DNA of 64,000 nt from Methanomicrobiaceae archaeon (GCA_016926855.1 JAFGNT010000002.1:31546-95545), one strand, 5' to 3'; numbered from the stretch's first letter, positions 53,384 to 61,755 are shown. The notes: a model not told the origin generated them from the letters alone. Made by a program: numbers and translations.

Positions 53384-54244
53384 ATGATCACCAACGTCGA
53401 ACGGAACGAGACACTCAGGTATATCACTGAACGCCGGTGTGCAGGCGGCGGCTACTGCCACTACCGGCTGGACGAACCGAACGCCGCCGACACCTTTTAC
53501 GCACTCGATACCCTCCGGTTTCTGGACGCTCTGTCACCCGATCGGGCCACCGAAGATTTCCTGCATGGAATGCAGCACCCCGACGGCGGATACGCAACAC
53601 TCTATGCAGGAGCCTTCGTGCTCCGGAGTCTCGCACTCGTCGGGAGCGATCCGGCCCTCGACCCGCAGCCCTGGCTCTGCGCGATGCACCCGGTTCCCCA
53701 GAGCGATCGGCGGCCGGTTGAATCGCACTCTGCCTTCGAGCGCACCTGCACGCACCTCACCCTCTGCCGGATCCTCGGAATTCGTACAGACGGACCGCTC
53801 CGTGATGCAGTGCTCCGTCATCTTCACGCCCACCACCATGCTGACGGGGGGTTCGGCCACCCGCAGTCAACGCTGATCGAGACCGCCCATGCGCTGGCGA
53901 TCCTCGGGATGCTCGGGCAACCCCCCGACCGATACGGCACCGGGCGGTTCCTCCTGCAGCGCGAACATCCGATGTTCGGCTACCTCACCCATCCCCGGGC
54001 GACACCGGCGTTCCTTGAGCATGTCGCCGCCGGAGTGGAATGTGCCGTCCTCACCGGACGCCCGCCAGGGTACCCGGAGGGGTGCCGGACGTTCGTCAGA
54101 AAATGCCGGAACGCAAACGGCGGATATACCCGGTCGATCTTCGGCGGGATATCGACGCTTGAAAATACCTGGCTGGCAATCCGGGCGATCACCCGTATTC
54201 GCCAGGCCGAACCACAGGGAGAGTATGCCCATGAACGAAATTGA
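53384..54244 (+). CDS. Prenyltransferase/terpenoid-cyclase-like alpha-toroid protein
   Basis: A 286-residue soluble protein built of toroid repeats with the QHPDGGYA, HHADGGFGHP and NANGGYTRS motifs typical of squalene-cyclase and prenyltransferase beta folds (about residues 60-275). The catalytic Asp-rich motif of cyclases was not found, so a binding or regulatory role, or a different enzyme, is possible. It is the first gene after the fluoride riboswitch and its end overlaps enolase by 14 nt, so both respond together. Confidence 0.75.
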   Translation: MITNVERNETLRYITERRCAGGGYCHYRLDEPNAADTFYALDTLRFLDALSPDRATEDFLHGMQHPDGGYATLYAGAFVLRSLALVGSDPALDPQPWLCAMHPVPQSDRRPVESHSAFERTCTHLTLCRILGIRTDGPLRDAVLRHLHAHHHADGGFGHPQSTLIETAHALAILGMLGQPPDRYGTGRFLLQREHPMFGYLTHPRATPAFLEHVAAGVECAVLTGRPPGYPEGCRTFVRKCRNANGGYTRSIFGGISTLENTWLAIRAITRIRQAEPQGEYAHERN

Positions 54245-55523
54245 TACCACCATCACATCGATCCATGCCCGGGAGATCCTGGATTCCCGGGGCAATCCGA
54301 CCGTCGAAGCAGAAATCGCCCTCGTATGCGGAGCGTATGCACGGGCCGCCTCGCCCTCCGGCGCATCCACCGGGATCCACGAGGCCGTCGAACTCAGGGA
54401 CGGCGTGCCGGACCGGTACGGCGGAAAAGGCGTGCAGAGACCGGTCGGGCTGATCAACGGTCCCATCGGCGGCGCCCTGCGGGGCATGGATGCACGCGAC
54501 CAGGAGGCGGTGGATGAAGCGCTCCTCCGGCTCGACGGGACGCCGACCAAGCAGAACCTCGGCGCGAACAGCACCCTCGCCGTCTCGATGGCGGTCGCCC
54601 GGGCTGCCGCCGCCGCAGAAGACAGCCGGCTCTGGGAGTACCTGGGAGACCGGCTAAAGCCGCTCCTCCCGGTCCCGATGATGAACATCCTCAACGGGGG
54701 AGTGCACGCCAACTGGCAGGGCCCGGACTTCCAGGAGTACATGATCACGCCTCACGGCGCCCCCACCTTCGCAGAAGCACTCCGCTGGGGGAGCGAGATC
54801 TATCATGCCCTCAAAGGTCTCCTGAAACAGAAGGGATACAGCACCGGTGTCGGCGACGAAGGCGGCTTTGCCCCTGCAGTCTCCTCGAACACCGAACCAC
54901 TCGACCTGATCGTGGAAGCGATCGGGCAGGCCGGCTACGCACCCGGCAGGGAGATCGGCATCGCCCTCGACCCCGCATCGAGCAGCTTCTCTCAAAACGG
55001 CGTCTATGAGCTCCGCTGCGAAGGGGTGGCCCTCACCGCCGGCGAACTGATCGACCGCTACCAGGACCTCGTATCGGCATACCCCATCATTGTGATTGAA
55101 GACGGCCTCGCCGAAGATGACTGGGACGGCTGGCGCCTGCTGACCGACAGGCTCGGCGATCGGGTAGAACTCGTCGGCGACGACCTCTTCGTGACGAACG
55201 TCGAGCGAATTGAGCGGGGGATACGGGAACGCACGGCGAACGCCGTCCTCATCAAGCCCAACCAGATCGGGACCGTGACCGAGACGATCGCCGCCGTCCG
55301 GCTGGCACAGGAGCATGGCTGGGGTGCAATGGTCTCCCACCGGAGCGGTGAAACCGTGGATACCTTCATCGCCGATTTCACCGTCGCCATGCAGACCGGC
55401 CACCTCAAGACCGGGGCGCCGGCACGGGGCGAGCGGGTGGAGAAGTACAACCAGCTCCTCAGGATCGAAGAGGCGGCGGGCAGTGCAGCGCGGTATGCCG
55501 GGCGGAAGGGCTTTGTCAGATAA
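54231..55523 (+). CDS. eno: Enolase
   Basis: A 430-residue phosphopyruvate hydratase (2-phosphoglycerate to phosphoenolpyruvate) of normal length. Motifs: AREILDSRGNPTVE, SPSGASTGIHEAVELRD, GVGDEGGFAP (loop with catalytic Glu), IALDPASSSF, IEDGLAEDDW, GDDLFVTN, LIKPNQIGTVTE and VSHRSGET. ATG 54231 is chosen since AGGGAGAG precedes it at the right spacing. Enolase is strongly inhibited by fluoride with phosphate and magnesium, and it stands in a fluoride-riboswitch operon, so raised enolase dosage is the likely response. Confidence 0.96.
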   Translation: MNEIDTTITSIHAREILDSRGNPTVEAEIALVCGAYARAASPSGASTGIHEAVELRDGVPDRYGGKGVQRPVGLINGPIGGALRGMDARDQEAVDEALLRLDGTPTKQNLGANSTLAVSMAVARAAAAAEDSRLWEYLGDRLKPLLPVPMMNILNGGVHANWQGPDFQEYMITPHGAPTFAEALRWGSEIYHALKGLLKQKGYSTGVGDEGGFAPAVSSNTEPLDLIVEAIGQAGYAPGREIGIALDPASSSFSQNGVYELRCEGVALTAGELIDRYQDLVSAYPIIVIEDGLAEDDWDGWRLLTDRLGDRVELVGDDLFVTNVERIERGIRERTANAVLIKPNQIGTVTETIAAVRLAQEHGWGAMVSHRSGETVDTFIADFTVAMQTGHLKTGAPARGERVEKYNQLLRIEEAAGSAARYAGRKGFVR

Positions 55524-55531
55524 CGCCGCGC

Positions 55532-55711
55532 ATGGCATCGCTGTTTGATGCACTCACAGGGTCGATCGTCGGGTGGCTGGAGCTCGCCCGTACCGCCATC
55601 GCCGCCGGCGGCGACCCTGAGGAGGAGCTTGCCCTGGCATGCAGGGATATCAAAGCGCTCTGTGACGAGACGGATCAGCTCTACTGCGCTGCCGTGACCT
55701 CGATGTGGTAA
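55532..55711 (+). CDS. Small hypothetical protein after enolase
   Basis: A 59-residue helical protein beginning 8 nt after the enolase stop, so in the fluoride operon. Codon use is typical and the sequence (SIVGWLELARTAIAAGGDPE, then ELALACRDIKALCDETDQ) looks like a compact helical bundle with two cysteines. No family known to me. There is no clear ribosome binding site. Confidence 0.6.
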   Translation: MASLFDALTGSIVGWLELARTAIAAGGDPEEELALACRDIKALCDETDQLYCAAVTSMW

Positions 55712-55853
55712 CCAGATCGGGACGCCCACCCCCCTTCACCAGTCGGACGGCGTATCCGGCGGAACTACCTGATGCCAGACAACCCCCGAACGTGGAGCAC
55801 AGCCGCGATCACAATCTTTGTATGGGATGCACGTCAACGTGGTGTCAGGTCAA

Positions 55854-55899
55854 AGGCGATGAAGTCCGCCGCAAATGCCCTTCGGGCTGATGACTTCTA
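55854..55899 (+). promoter_or_regulatory. Fluoride riboswitch (crcB motif), copy 2
   Basis: A second aptamer: AGGCGATGAAGTCCGCCGCA at 55854-55873, then AATGCCC, TTC, GGGCTGATGACTTCTA. Compared with copy 1 the outer parts and GAAGTC/GACTTC arms are identical, while the apical hairpin differs but stays paired (GCCC-TTC-GGGC versus GCC-GACC-GGC), which supports a conserved RNA fold. It is 6 nt upstream of ATG 55906, a 60-codon ORF, not of a known fluoride exporter. Confidence 0.85.
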
Positions 55900-55905
55900 T
55901 TTTGC

Positions 55906-56088
55906 ATGTGGGCACTTCCTCCCATCCTGGAATGGTATGCCATGGTAGCGTTCATTCGCACCACGGATGATGACGTCCACCCCGGCACAGAGCCGAACTC
56001 GCTCTGCGCAGACGATGTCTGTTCCACGGAAGTCGACAACTCATGCAGATCTGGCCATTCGTTGGTCTATTCGAATGTGTCGGGGTGA
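55906..56088 (+). CDS. 60-residue ORF under fluoride riboswitch 2
   Basis: The ATG is where a riboswitch-controlled gene would begin, but the product (MWALPPILEWYAMVAFIRTT at its start) is neither a CrcB/FluC channel nor a CLC-F antiporter and lacks membrane helices. It may be the head of an eroded or replaced gene. It ends 70 nt before the zinc-ribbon gene, so the riboswitch could alternatively reach that downstream group if they share a transcript. Confidence 0.35.
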   Translation: MWALPPILEWYAMVAFIRTTDDDVHPGTEPNSLCADDVCSTEVDNSCRSGHSLVYSNVSG

Positions 56089-56161
56089 TAGTTCGGCACC
56101 CGGGATGCGGTATCGCCGGATTGGGGGCGGGAGCCCCGTTTTTCCGGGAAGGTGAGGGATG

Positions 56162-56533
56162 ATGGAGACGTACTTCTGTCCGAACTGTGGGCACCGGAGT
56201 TTGGAGGTGCAGGAGATCTGTCCGGCCTGCGGGTATACGTTCGCCGACCACACCGCACTCTCCTATGACGAACGGCTGATCATGGCGCTCCGCCACCCTA
56301 TCCGGGAGACAAGAATGATTGCCACTGAGATCCTCGGGAAACGGCAGTACGCGCCTGCGGTGGCAGCGTTTGCCGATCTGCTCGCCACGGAGACGGACTA
56401 CTACACCGTCCGCGAGGTCGTGCGGGCGCTCCGGCGGATCGATACCCCGGAGAGCATTGCGCTGGAGCGGGGGCTTTACGGTCATCCCTCGCCACTGGTG
56501 CGTGCCTTACTGGAGGAGCCGTGTACGCGGTAG
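56162..56533 (+). CDS. Zinc-ribbon and HEAT-repeat small protein
   Basis: A 123-residue protein. An N-terminal zinc ribbon (CPNCGHRSLEVQEICPACG, two CxxC pairs) is followed by HEAT-like helical repeats (about 45-120). ATG 56162 is preferred to the adjoining ATG 56159 for its spacing from GGTGAG. Its end overlaps the start of the ABC ATPase by 13 nt, so they are coupled; the protein may scaffold or regulate the transporter. No exact family recognised. Confidence 0.65.
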   Translation: METYFCPNCGHRSLEVQEICPACGYTFADHTALSYDERLIMALRHPIRETRMIATEILGKRQYAPAVAAFADLLATETDYYTVREVVRALRRIDTPESIALERGLYGHPSPLVRALLEEPCTR

Positions 56534-57516
56534 AGGCGGTCGACGTCTCCCGGCGATTCGGCAGGCGGACCGCCATCGACGAGCTGACCCTGCAGGTCCG
56601 CACGGGAGAGATCGTCGGGCTCATCGGCCTGAACGGAGCCGGGAAGACAACCACACTCCAGATGATCGCGGGGCTCCAGCGTCCGGACGAGGGGTTCGTG
56701 CGGGTCTTTGGATACGACATTCATGCGAGAGGAGCGGGCGGGCGCATGACGGTCGGGGTGCTGCCGGCGGATGCGGAGATCAGGGTAACCTCCACGGCCA
56801 TGGAAAACCTGATGAGGGTTGCCGAACGCCACTACGTTCGCCCGGAAGAAGCGCTTCGGCGGGGCAGTGACCTTCTCGTTCTGCTCGGTCTTGGTGATCG
56901 GGCTGACCAGCGCGTCAAAGAGTTCTCGAAGGGAATGAAACGGCGGCTCGCCATTGCTATGAGCGTCATCAATTATCCCCTCCTGCTGGTGCTCGACGAA
57001 CCGACATCTGCGCTGGACATTGAAAGCGTCCTCGTCATCAGGGAGGTTATCCGGGAGCTCAACCGCAGGGGCACTACGATACTGCTGACGACGCACGTCC
57101 TCGAGGAGGCAGACATCCTCTGCGACCGGGTGGCTGTCCTGCATGAGGGGAAAATCGTGGCATTCGATACGCCGGAACGGCTGAAACAGAGTGTTGTGCA
57201 CGAGGTGTCTCTTGTGGTCAGGTTCCGGCCGGATGCACCGAACGTGATGAGGGAACTCCATCGTCTCCGGTCCGTCAACGAGATCGTCCAGGAGAATGGT
57301 GGGTATCGACTCGGGTATGCCGGCCTGCCCGATATACTGAGGGATCTTGCCGCATACTCTCGTAAGACCGGCAGAACGATCACCGCCCTGCAGATCAGGA
57401 CTCCTAATCTCGCCGAGGCCTTTCTCCATCATACCGGGGTGCGCCTCCCTCCGCAGCCGACAGTATCGGTCCGATGGATCGCTCCGCCAGAGAGTGGAGA
57501 GGAGGACCACGAGTGA
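56521..57516 (+). CDS. ABC transporter ATP-binding protein, CcmA/DrrA type
   Basis: A 331-residue ATPase of the ABC-2 export group. Walker A GLNGAGKTT (about 38), signature region EFSKGMKRRLAI, Walker B LLVLDEPTSALD and H-loop LLTTHVLEEAD are intact, and a C-terminal extension (about 220-331) is of the usual DrrA type. No ABC-2 permease gene is adjacent, which is odd for this family. GTG start at 56521; the stop overlaps the next gene start (GTGA). Confidence 0.88.
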   Translation: MYAVEAVDVSRRFGRRTAIDELTLQVRTGEIVGLIGLNGAGKTTTLQMIAGLQRPDEGFVRVFGYDIHARGAGGRMTVGVLPADAEIRVTSTAMENLMRVAERHYVRPEEALRRGSDLLVLLGLGDRADQRVKEFSKGMKRRLAIAMSVINYPLLLVLDEPTSALDIESVLVIREVIRELNRRGTTILLTTHVLEEADILCDRVAVLHEGKIVAFDTPERLKQSVVHEVSLVVRFRPDAPNVMRELHRLRSVNEIVQENGGYRLGYAGLPDILRDLAAYSRKTGRTITALQIRTPNLAEAFLHHTGVRLPPQPTVSVRWIAPPESGEEDHE

Positions 57517-58062
57517 AGCGAAAGACCATCGCAGGGTTGCGCGCGTCCTGTGAGGCGCTCTGTGCATCTATCCCGTCCCCTGCGGCCGCCGTGATCAACG
57601 GGTGCGGGGTGCTTGCGGCAAACGCAGCATACATACGCTCATTCGGCGGTCAGGACGAGAAGAACAGCCGTGTTGTGGCTGCGGCCGAATGTGTGGAAGA
57701 GGCGATCCGGACCTGCCGCCCGGTGACCGGTACGGTCTCACTCCCGCAGCCGGAGGGCGATGGACGCCTCATCGTCAGGTGCATTCCGTTCGTGGAGCGG
57801 TCCGGATCGGCAGCCTGCGCACTCATCATCCTCGATACCACCGATACCCGGCACGATGCCGAACCGGGTGCAGCATGCCAAAAAAAGCGCCGTCGAGCTG
57901 AACGAACACCTCCGGCTCCTTGCAGGGGGAACGCGTATGCCGATCGGACATATCGACCGCACCGATCCGCTCGGGGATGTGAAACAGTCGTTCAATGCGG
58001 CGCTCGAGACGGTGGAACAGATGCTCAGCGTCTCGGGGCTGTTCGGAGACCGATCCGATTGA
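57513..58062 (+). pseudogene. PAS-like and HAMP-like sensor protein with a frameshift
   Basis: From GTG 57513 the first frame encodes a PAS-like domain (SIPSPAAAVINGCGVLAANA and IVRCIPFVERSGSAACALII) to about 57880. Coding then continues in another frame: HAKKSAVELNEHLRLLAGG and DPLGDVKQSFNAALETVEQM, the latter a HAMP-like ending, to the stop at 58062. The change lies at or near a run of seven A (about 57879-57885). It may be a real mutation, a slippage site or a sequencing error. Confidence 0.55.
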
Positions 58063-58080
58063 TACCGAGAGGAGATACCG

Positions 58081-58293
58081 ATGAACACGACAGAAATGAA
58101 CGAGGAAAACGTCCGTGATCCGCCTCAGACCGTTGTCGGGGGAGAGGGGGGACGTGGTGTTCTTCGACACCCCCCCCAGGAACTGGCCGGGCTTCGCGAC
58201 ACAATCGCCGGAGACCCGGCAGTATCCGGGGTCGTAGTCTTCGTCCGCCGTGACCGTATCGAAGGTCGGCAGTGGATTGAAGAAGACGGATAG
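58081..58293 (+). CDS. Hypothetical small protein
   Basis: A 70-residue frame starting 18 nt after the sensor gene, with a GGAGAT-type site before ATG. The last half (AGLRDTIAGDPAVSGVVVFV) looks protein-like; the first half is low complexity and glycine-rich. It overlaps the start of the HNH gene. It could be a fragment of an eroded gene. Not recognised. Confidence 0.35.
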   Translation: MNTTEMNEENVRDPPQTVVGGEGGRGVLRHPPQELAGLRDTIAGDPAVSGVVVFVRRDRIEGRQWIEEDG

Positions 58294-58555
58294 CGGGAAT
58301 CCGAACCGGAGTGCAAACCCCGCTCCCATCGTCTCCCGGGTGGAAGCGAGGAAGATTCTCGGGCGACAGGGAGGCCGATGTGCTGCCGGCGGCCGGCGGC
58401 CCGGCGTGTACTGCGAAGAGGTCGATTTTATCGTGCCGCTCGACCAGGGAGGGGAGCGGACGGCGCGCACTATGCAAGTGCTCTGCCCGCCGTGCCACCG
58501 GATCAAAGCAGGAAAGGATCGGGCGCTTGCAGGAAACAGAAGAGACGAGCGATGA
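58250..58555 (+). CDS. HNH endonuclease-like protein with altered catalytic region
   Basis: A 101-residue protein with an HNH layout: C-rich start (GGRCAAGGRRPGVYCEEVDF), IVPLDQGGERT, then MQVLCPPCHRIKAGKD. In active HNH nucleases the segment reads V-D-H-I-(V/I)-P-L; here the first His is Phe (VDFIVPL) and one zinc CxxC is altered (CAAG instead of CxxC), so activity is doubtful. GTG 58250 is a possible start. Its stop overlaps the next ATG. Confidence 0.55.
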   Translation: MTVSKVGSGLKKTDSGNPNRSANPAPIVSRVEARKILGRQGGRCAAGGRRPGVYCEEVDFIVPLDQGGERTARTMQVLCPPCHRIKAGKDRALAGNRRDER

Positions 58556-59332
58556 GCGAATCGTTCATTCGCCGTCTGCTCAGGAAGTGGACAAAACGAA
58601 TGGCACCGCCCTCCGGCGACGAAACCGCGTGTGGGGGTTTCAAACGGGCTGAACCCCGATGGAGTATCCTCCCGGAGAAGACCCGGGAACAGTATCGGGC
58701 AGTGCTGCACTCGTTCCTCCCGTTCCGGGACACCTGCGCCCGCATTCCTCTCGATCCCCGGTCGCCGGCCACGGATATCGCCAGGCCCGGATGGCGGAAT
58801 CACAACCTTTCCCCGCTAGAAGCACTCTCTCTACTGTTTCCTCTGCCTGAAAAACCCGAAAAACTATTTCGAGATCGGATCCGGTTCGGCGACCCGGTTT
58901 GCCAGACAAGCGATCCGGGATGGGCACCTCAGGACGACGATGACCGTCTGCGACCGGCTGACCCACCCCGGCGATCCGGCAAATCTCCTGGCCGACCGAC
59001 GTCGGCGTGCTCCCATTCCGGGTGCCTGCGGCACGATAACCGCTGCGCTCAGGCCGGGGGATATCCATCATATAAATGTCCTCGCTGTCCCTGACCCGGG
59101 ACTTTCTGCAATCCTGGACGAGATCATACCCAACCTCTGTCCCGGTGTCTTCGTGCACCTCTCAAAAAGCCTTCCTCGGGGAGATGGTGTACGCATTCCC
59201 GAGGTAATCCTCTCCTGCGCCGATGTATCCCGCGATCGGGATCCGCACCGTATCCTCGCACCGCTCTGGAGCGAGATAGGGCTTGATGAGAACGAGGGGT
59301 GGGGAATGTCCTGCTGGGTCCGGACCGTATAA
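58552..59332 (+). pseudogene. Methyltransferase (Methyltransf_24-like), frameshifted
   Basis: The first frame from ATG 58552 runs to about 58860 (RPGWRNHNLSPLEALSLLFP). Coding then moves to another frame: YFEIGSGSATRFARQAIRDG (SAM-binding motif I), HLRTTMTVCDR, and LDEIIPNLCPGVFVHL, down to the stop at 59332. A one-base change near the A-rich CCGAAAAACTATTTC (58856-58870) explains it. The usual D-S-S-H and H-D-I-F motifs of the family are replaced, so the gene has decayed beyond the frameshift. Confidence 0.6.
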
Positions 59333-59631
59333 CTACGGTAGGGAAGAGTATTGTTCGTACTGCGGGATCAGCGCACGATGGGCGCGGCCGGGCGGGGATC
59401 GCCATCACCTCCTGTGTGGCCGAACCGCAGGAATTCCCCTCGGGGCTCGCCTGGCCGTAATGCTCCCGGAGAACAAAGCATTAATTGTCCGTAGAGAAAG
59501 AGAGAAAAGTACAGATTCAGGTGATGGAGTTCACCTCTAACCGCTTTTGTGGCTGATAACTCCTGCCATCCATCGAGGGAACCACGTCGCATATCCCACG
59601 CCGTGCATCCCGATTGCTATGGAGAGTTTCG
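59333..59631. other. Intergenic region before the dynamin-like gene
   Basis: About 300 nt. A plus-strand frame (59283-59540) contains two cysteine pairs at most and is not convincing. A T-rich/AT-rich block around 59480-59510 may include the promoter of the next gene; GGAGAG sits just before its ATG. Confidence 0.35.
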
Positions 59632-61395
59632 ATGAAGAGCCACACCCTGCATCTTCCCGACATCCTTGCCTGCGAAGCGGACCGTATCCGGTCGTTCGGC
59701 CCCGAGTACGTGCCGTACGCCGACCAGATACGTGATCTGGCAGCCCGACTCGACACCGGCCGGTTCCACCTCGCCGTGCTCGGCCAGTTCAAGCGGGGGA
59801 AGAGCACGCTTATCAACGCTTTGCTCGGCGAGGCCCTCCTCCCGAGTTCGGTGATCCCTCTTACCGCAGTTCCCACGCTCATCTCCCACGGTGAGCGGCG
59901 ATGCGTCCGCGTCCGGTTCAAGGGGGACCGCGAGGACGAGGTCGTCGCACGCGACAGCATCCCGGAGCTGCACCAGAAGCTCCTCGGATACGTCTCCGAA
60001 GAATTCAACCCGCACAACGAACGGGGTGTCCTGCAGGTGGAGGTGACCCACCCCGCCGCGCTCCTGGCACAGGGCGTCGTCCTGATCGATACGCCGGGGA
60101 TCGGGTCCATCCACCAGCACAATACGGAGATGACCCTGAATTTTCTTGCCCAGTGCGACGCGGCGCTCTTTTTAGTCTCCGCCGATCCGCCGATCACGAA
60201 GGTGGAGGTCGAGTTCCTCCATACGATCCGCGATGCGGTCGCAAAGGTCTTTTTCGTGCTCAACAAGGTGGATTACCTCACCGATGAAGAAACAGGGACC
60301 GCACTCTCCTTCTTCAAGAAGGCGCTCCGGGAGCGGGCAGGAATCGACGGGCAGGTTTCTGTCTTCCCGGTATCGGCGAAGCAGGGGCTTGCCGCCGCAA
60401 CGTCCGGTGGTGCAGACCTCTGGGAATCGAGCGGGATGGCGGCGGTCTCGGCGCACCTGATCGGGTTCCTCGCCGCAGAGAAGAACGCCGTGCTCGAGGA
60501 CGCGGTCCGGAAGAAAGCCCTTGACCTGCTGGGGGATGTCGGCCTGCGGATCGAGCTCTCGAAGCGGGCGCTCGAGATGCCGATCGATACCCTCGAGGAC
60601 CGGCTGCATACCTTCGAGGCGAAGATCCAGGAAGCGGAGCTCCAGAGGCGGCACGCCGCCGACATCCTGGAAGGTGACCGCAAACGGGTGGTGGCCCGGC
60701 TCGAGGCGCAGGTGCAGGCGCTCCGGGAGCGGTCGATTGCCCACCTCCGGGAGGTTGCAAAGACCGCACTCGCCGATCCTGCCGGACCGGACGAGGAGGC
60801 GGCACAGGAAGCCGTTTCTTCCGCCATCCAGCCGTACTACGAGCACGAACTCGGGGAGACGACCGCTGTAATCGAACGCGAGGTGGCATCCCTCCTGCAC
60901 GCCCACCAGCAGCGGGCCGACGACCTCATCGGATCGATCCGGGTTGCCGCCGCAGACCTCTTCGATATTCCCTACCGGGCTGTGGAAAGCGGGGGCACGC
61001 TCTCGATGCGCCAGGAGCCGTTCTGGGTCTCCCGGAAGGGCTGGGAGAGCATCTTCAGCCCGATCACAAAGGAACTCCTCGACCGCGCCCTGCCCCGGGG
61101 GATGCGGGAGAAGCGAATCCGGAAGCGGCTTGATGCGCAGATCGCCCACCTTGTCGTCAGGAACGCCGAGAACCTCCGGTGGGCGACGCTGCAGAACATC
61201 GACACCACGTTTCGCCAGTTCGCCCGGGAGCTGGACGAGGATCTGGCCGAGACCATCGACGTCACCCATGGCGCCATTACCGCCGCGTACCGGAAGAGGA
61301 AGGAGCACCTGGATGAAACAACGGCCGATCTCGCACGGCTGCAACAGGCATCTGCACTGGTTGCCGCCGCTCGATCGGAGCTTGGCCGGGAGTGA
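59632..61395 (+). CDS. Dynamin-like GTPase
   Basis: A 587-residue GTPase of the bacterial/archaeal dynamin-like group. G1 GQFKRGKST (about residue 50), G3 DTPG (about 152) and G4 NKVD (about 210) are present, followed by long helical stalk-like regions (about 300-580) and no clear membrane helix. ATG 59632 is selected for its GGAGAG site. Such proteins bind membranes and oligomerise in membrane repair or phage defence. Followed directly by a small cysteine-rich protein and a coiled-coil protein. Confidence 0.87.
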   Translation: MKSHTLHLPDILACEADRIRSFGPEYVPYADQIRDLAARLDTGRFHLAVLGQFKRGKSTLINALLGEALLPSSVIPLTAVPTLISHGERRCVRVRFKGDREDEVVARDSIPELHQKLLGYVSEEFNPHNERGVLQVEVTHPAALLAQGVVLIDTPGIGSIHQHNTEMTLNFLAQCDAALFLVSADPPITKVEVEFLHTIRDAVAKVFFVLNKVDYLTDEETGTALSFFKKALRERAGIDGQVSVFPVSAKQGLAAATSGGADLWESSGMAAVSAHLIGFLAAEKNAVLEDAVRKKALDLLGDVGLRIELSKRALEMPIDTLEDRLHTFEAKIQEAELQRRHAADILEGDRKRVVARLEAQVQALRERSIAHLREVAKTALADPAGPDEEAAQEAVSSAIQPYYEHELGETTAVIEREVASLLHAHQQRADDLIGSIRVAAADLFDIPYRAVESGGTLSMRQEPFWVSRKGWESIFSPITKELLDRALPRGMREKRIRKRLDAQIAHLVVRNAENLRWATLQNIDTTFRQFARELDEDLAETIDVTHGAITAAYRKRKEHLDETTADLARLQQASALVAAARSELGRE

Positions 61396-61400
61396 GCAGA

Positions 61401-61556
61401 ATGGCCGCATGTCCGTGCTGCGGAGCGGAACTGACCGGCTATGAGCGCATCGTCTGGTTCAGTAAATCGGCCCTTCACACCGAGATCGTTCTCTGCTGCC
61501 CGTGCTGCCGGTGGCAGGGAGTGTGCCGTGACGACTGCCCGGATCACCTCGCATGA
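61401..61556 (+). CDS. Small cysteine-rich zinc-ribbon-like protein
   Basis: A 51-residue protein with CPCCG at the N-terminus, CCPCCRW in the middle and a further CRDDC, a likely zinc-binding ribbon. ATG 61401 is used; a GTG at 61392 overlaps the dynamin stop (GTGA) and would also be in frame, making translational coupling to the GTPase likely. It is a candidate cofactor of the dynamin-like protein. No named family. Confidence 0.6.
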   Translation: MAACPCCGAELTGYERIVWFSKSALHTEIVLCCPCCRWQGVCRDDCPDHLA

Positions 61557-61755
61557 CGTTCTGTGATGCGCTGTCGGGCGTCCTCACCACCAGGTGCAAT
61601 TCGGCCTCTTCCGGCCGGAACCGAGGCGGGAACAACCGCTTCGGACCCGGGGCCCTTAACCCCGAAGATCGACAGGCCCTCCCCTCCGCATTCACAGGGG
61701 CCGGCGGGCGGTGCATCGACGCTCGTATGCACAAATCGAGGAGCAGGATCGCCCG

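Noticed and set aside
53326..55899. The two RNA elements read as C/D-box sRNAs or hammerhead ribozymes because of CTGATGA
   Set aside because: There is no terminal D box or GAAA core, while every conserved block of the fluoride aptamer is present in order in both copies.
60172..61410. 412-codon minus-strand frame opposite the dynamin-like gene
   Set aside because: Antisense shadow of a GC-rich gene with no recognisable domain.
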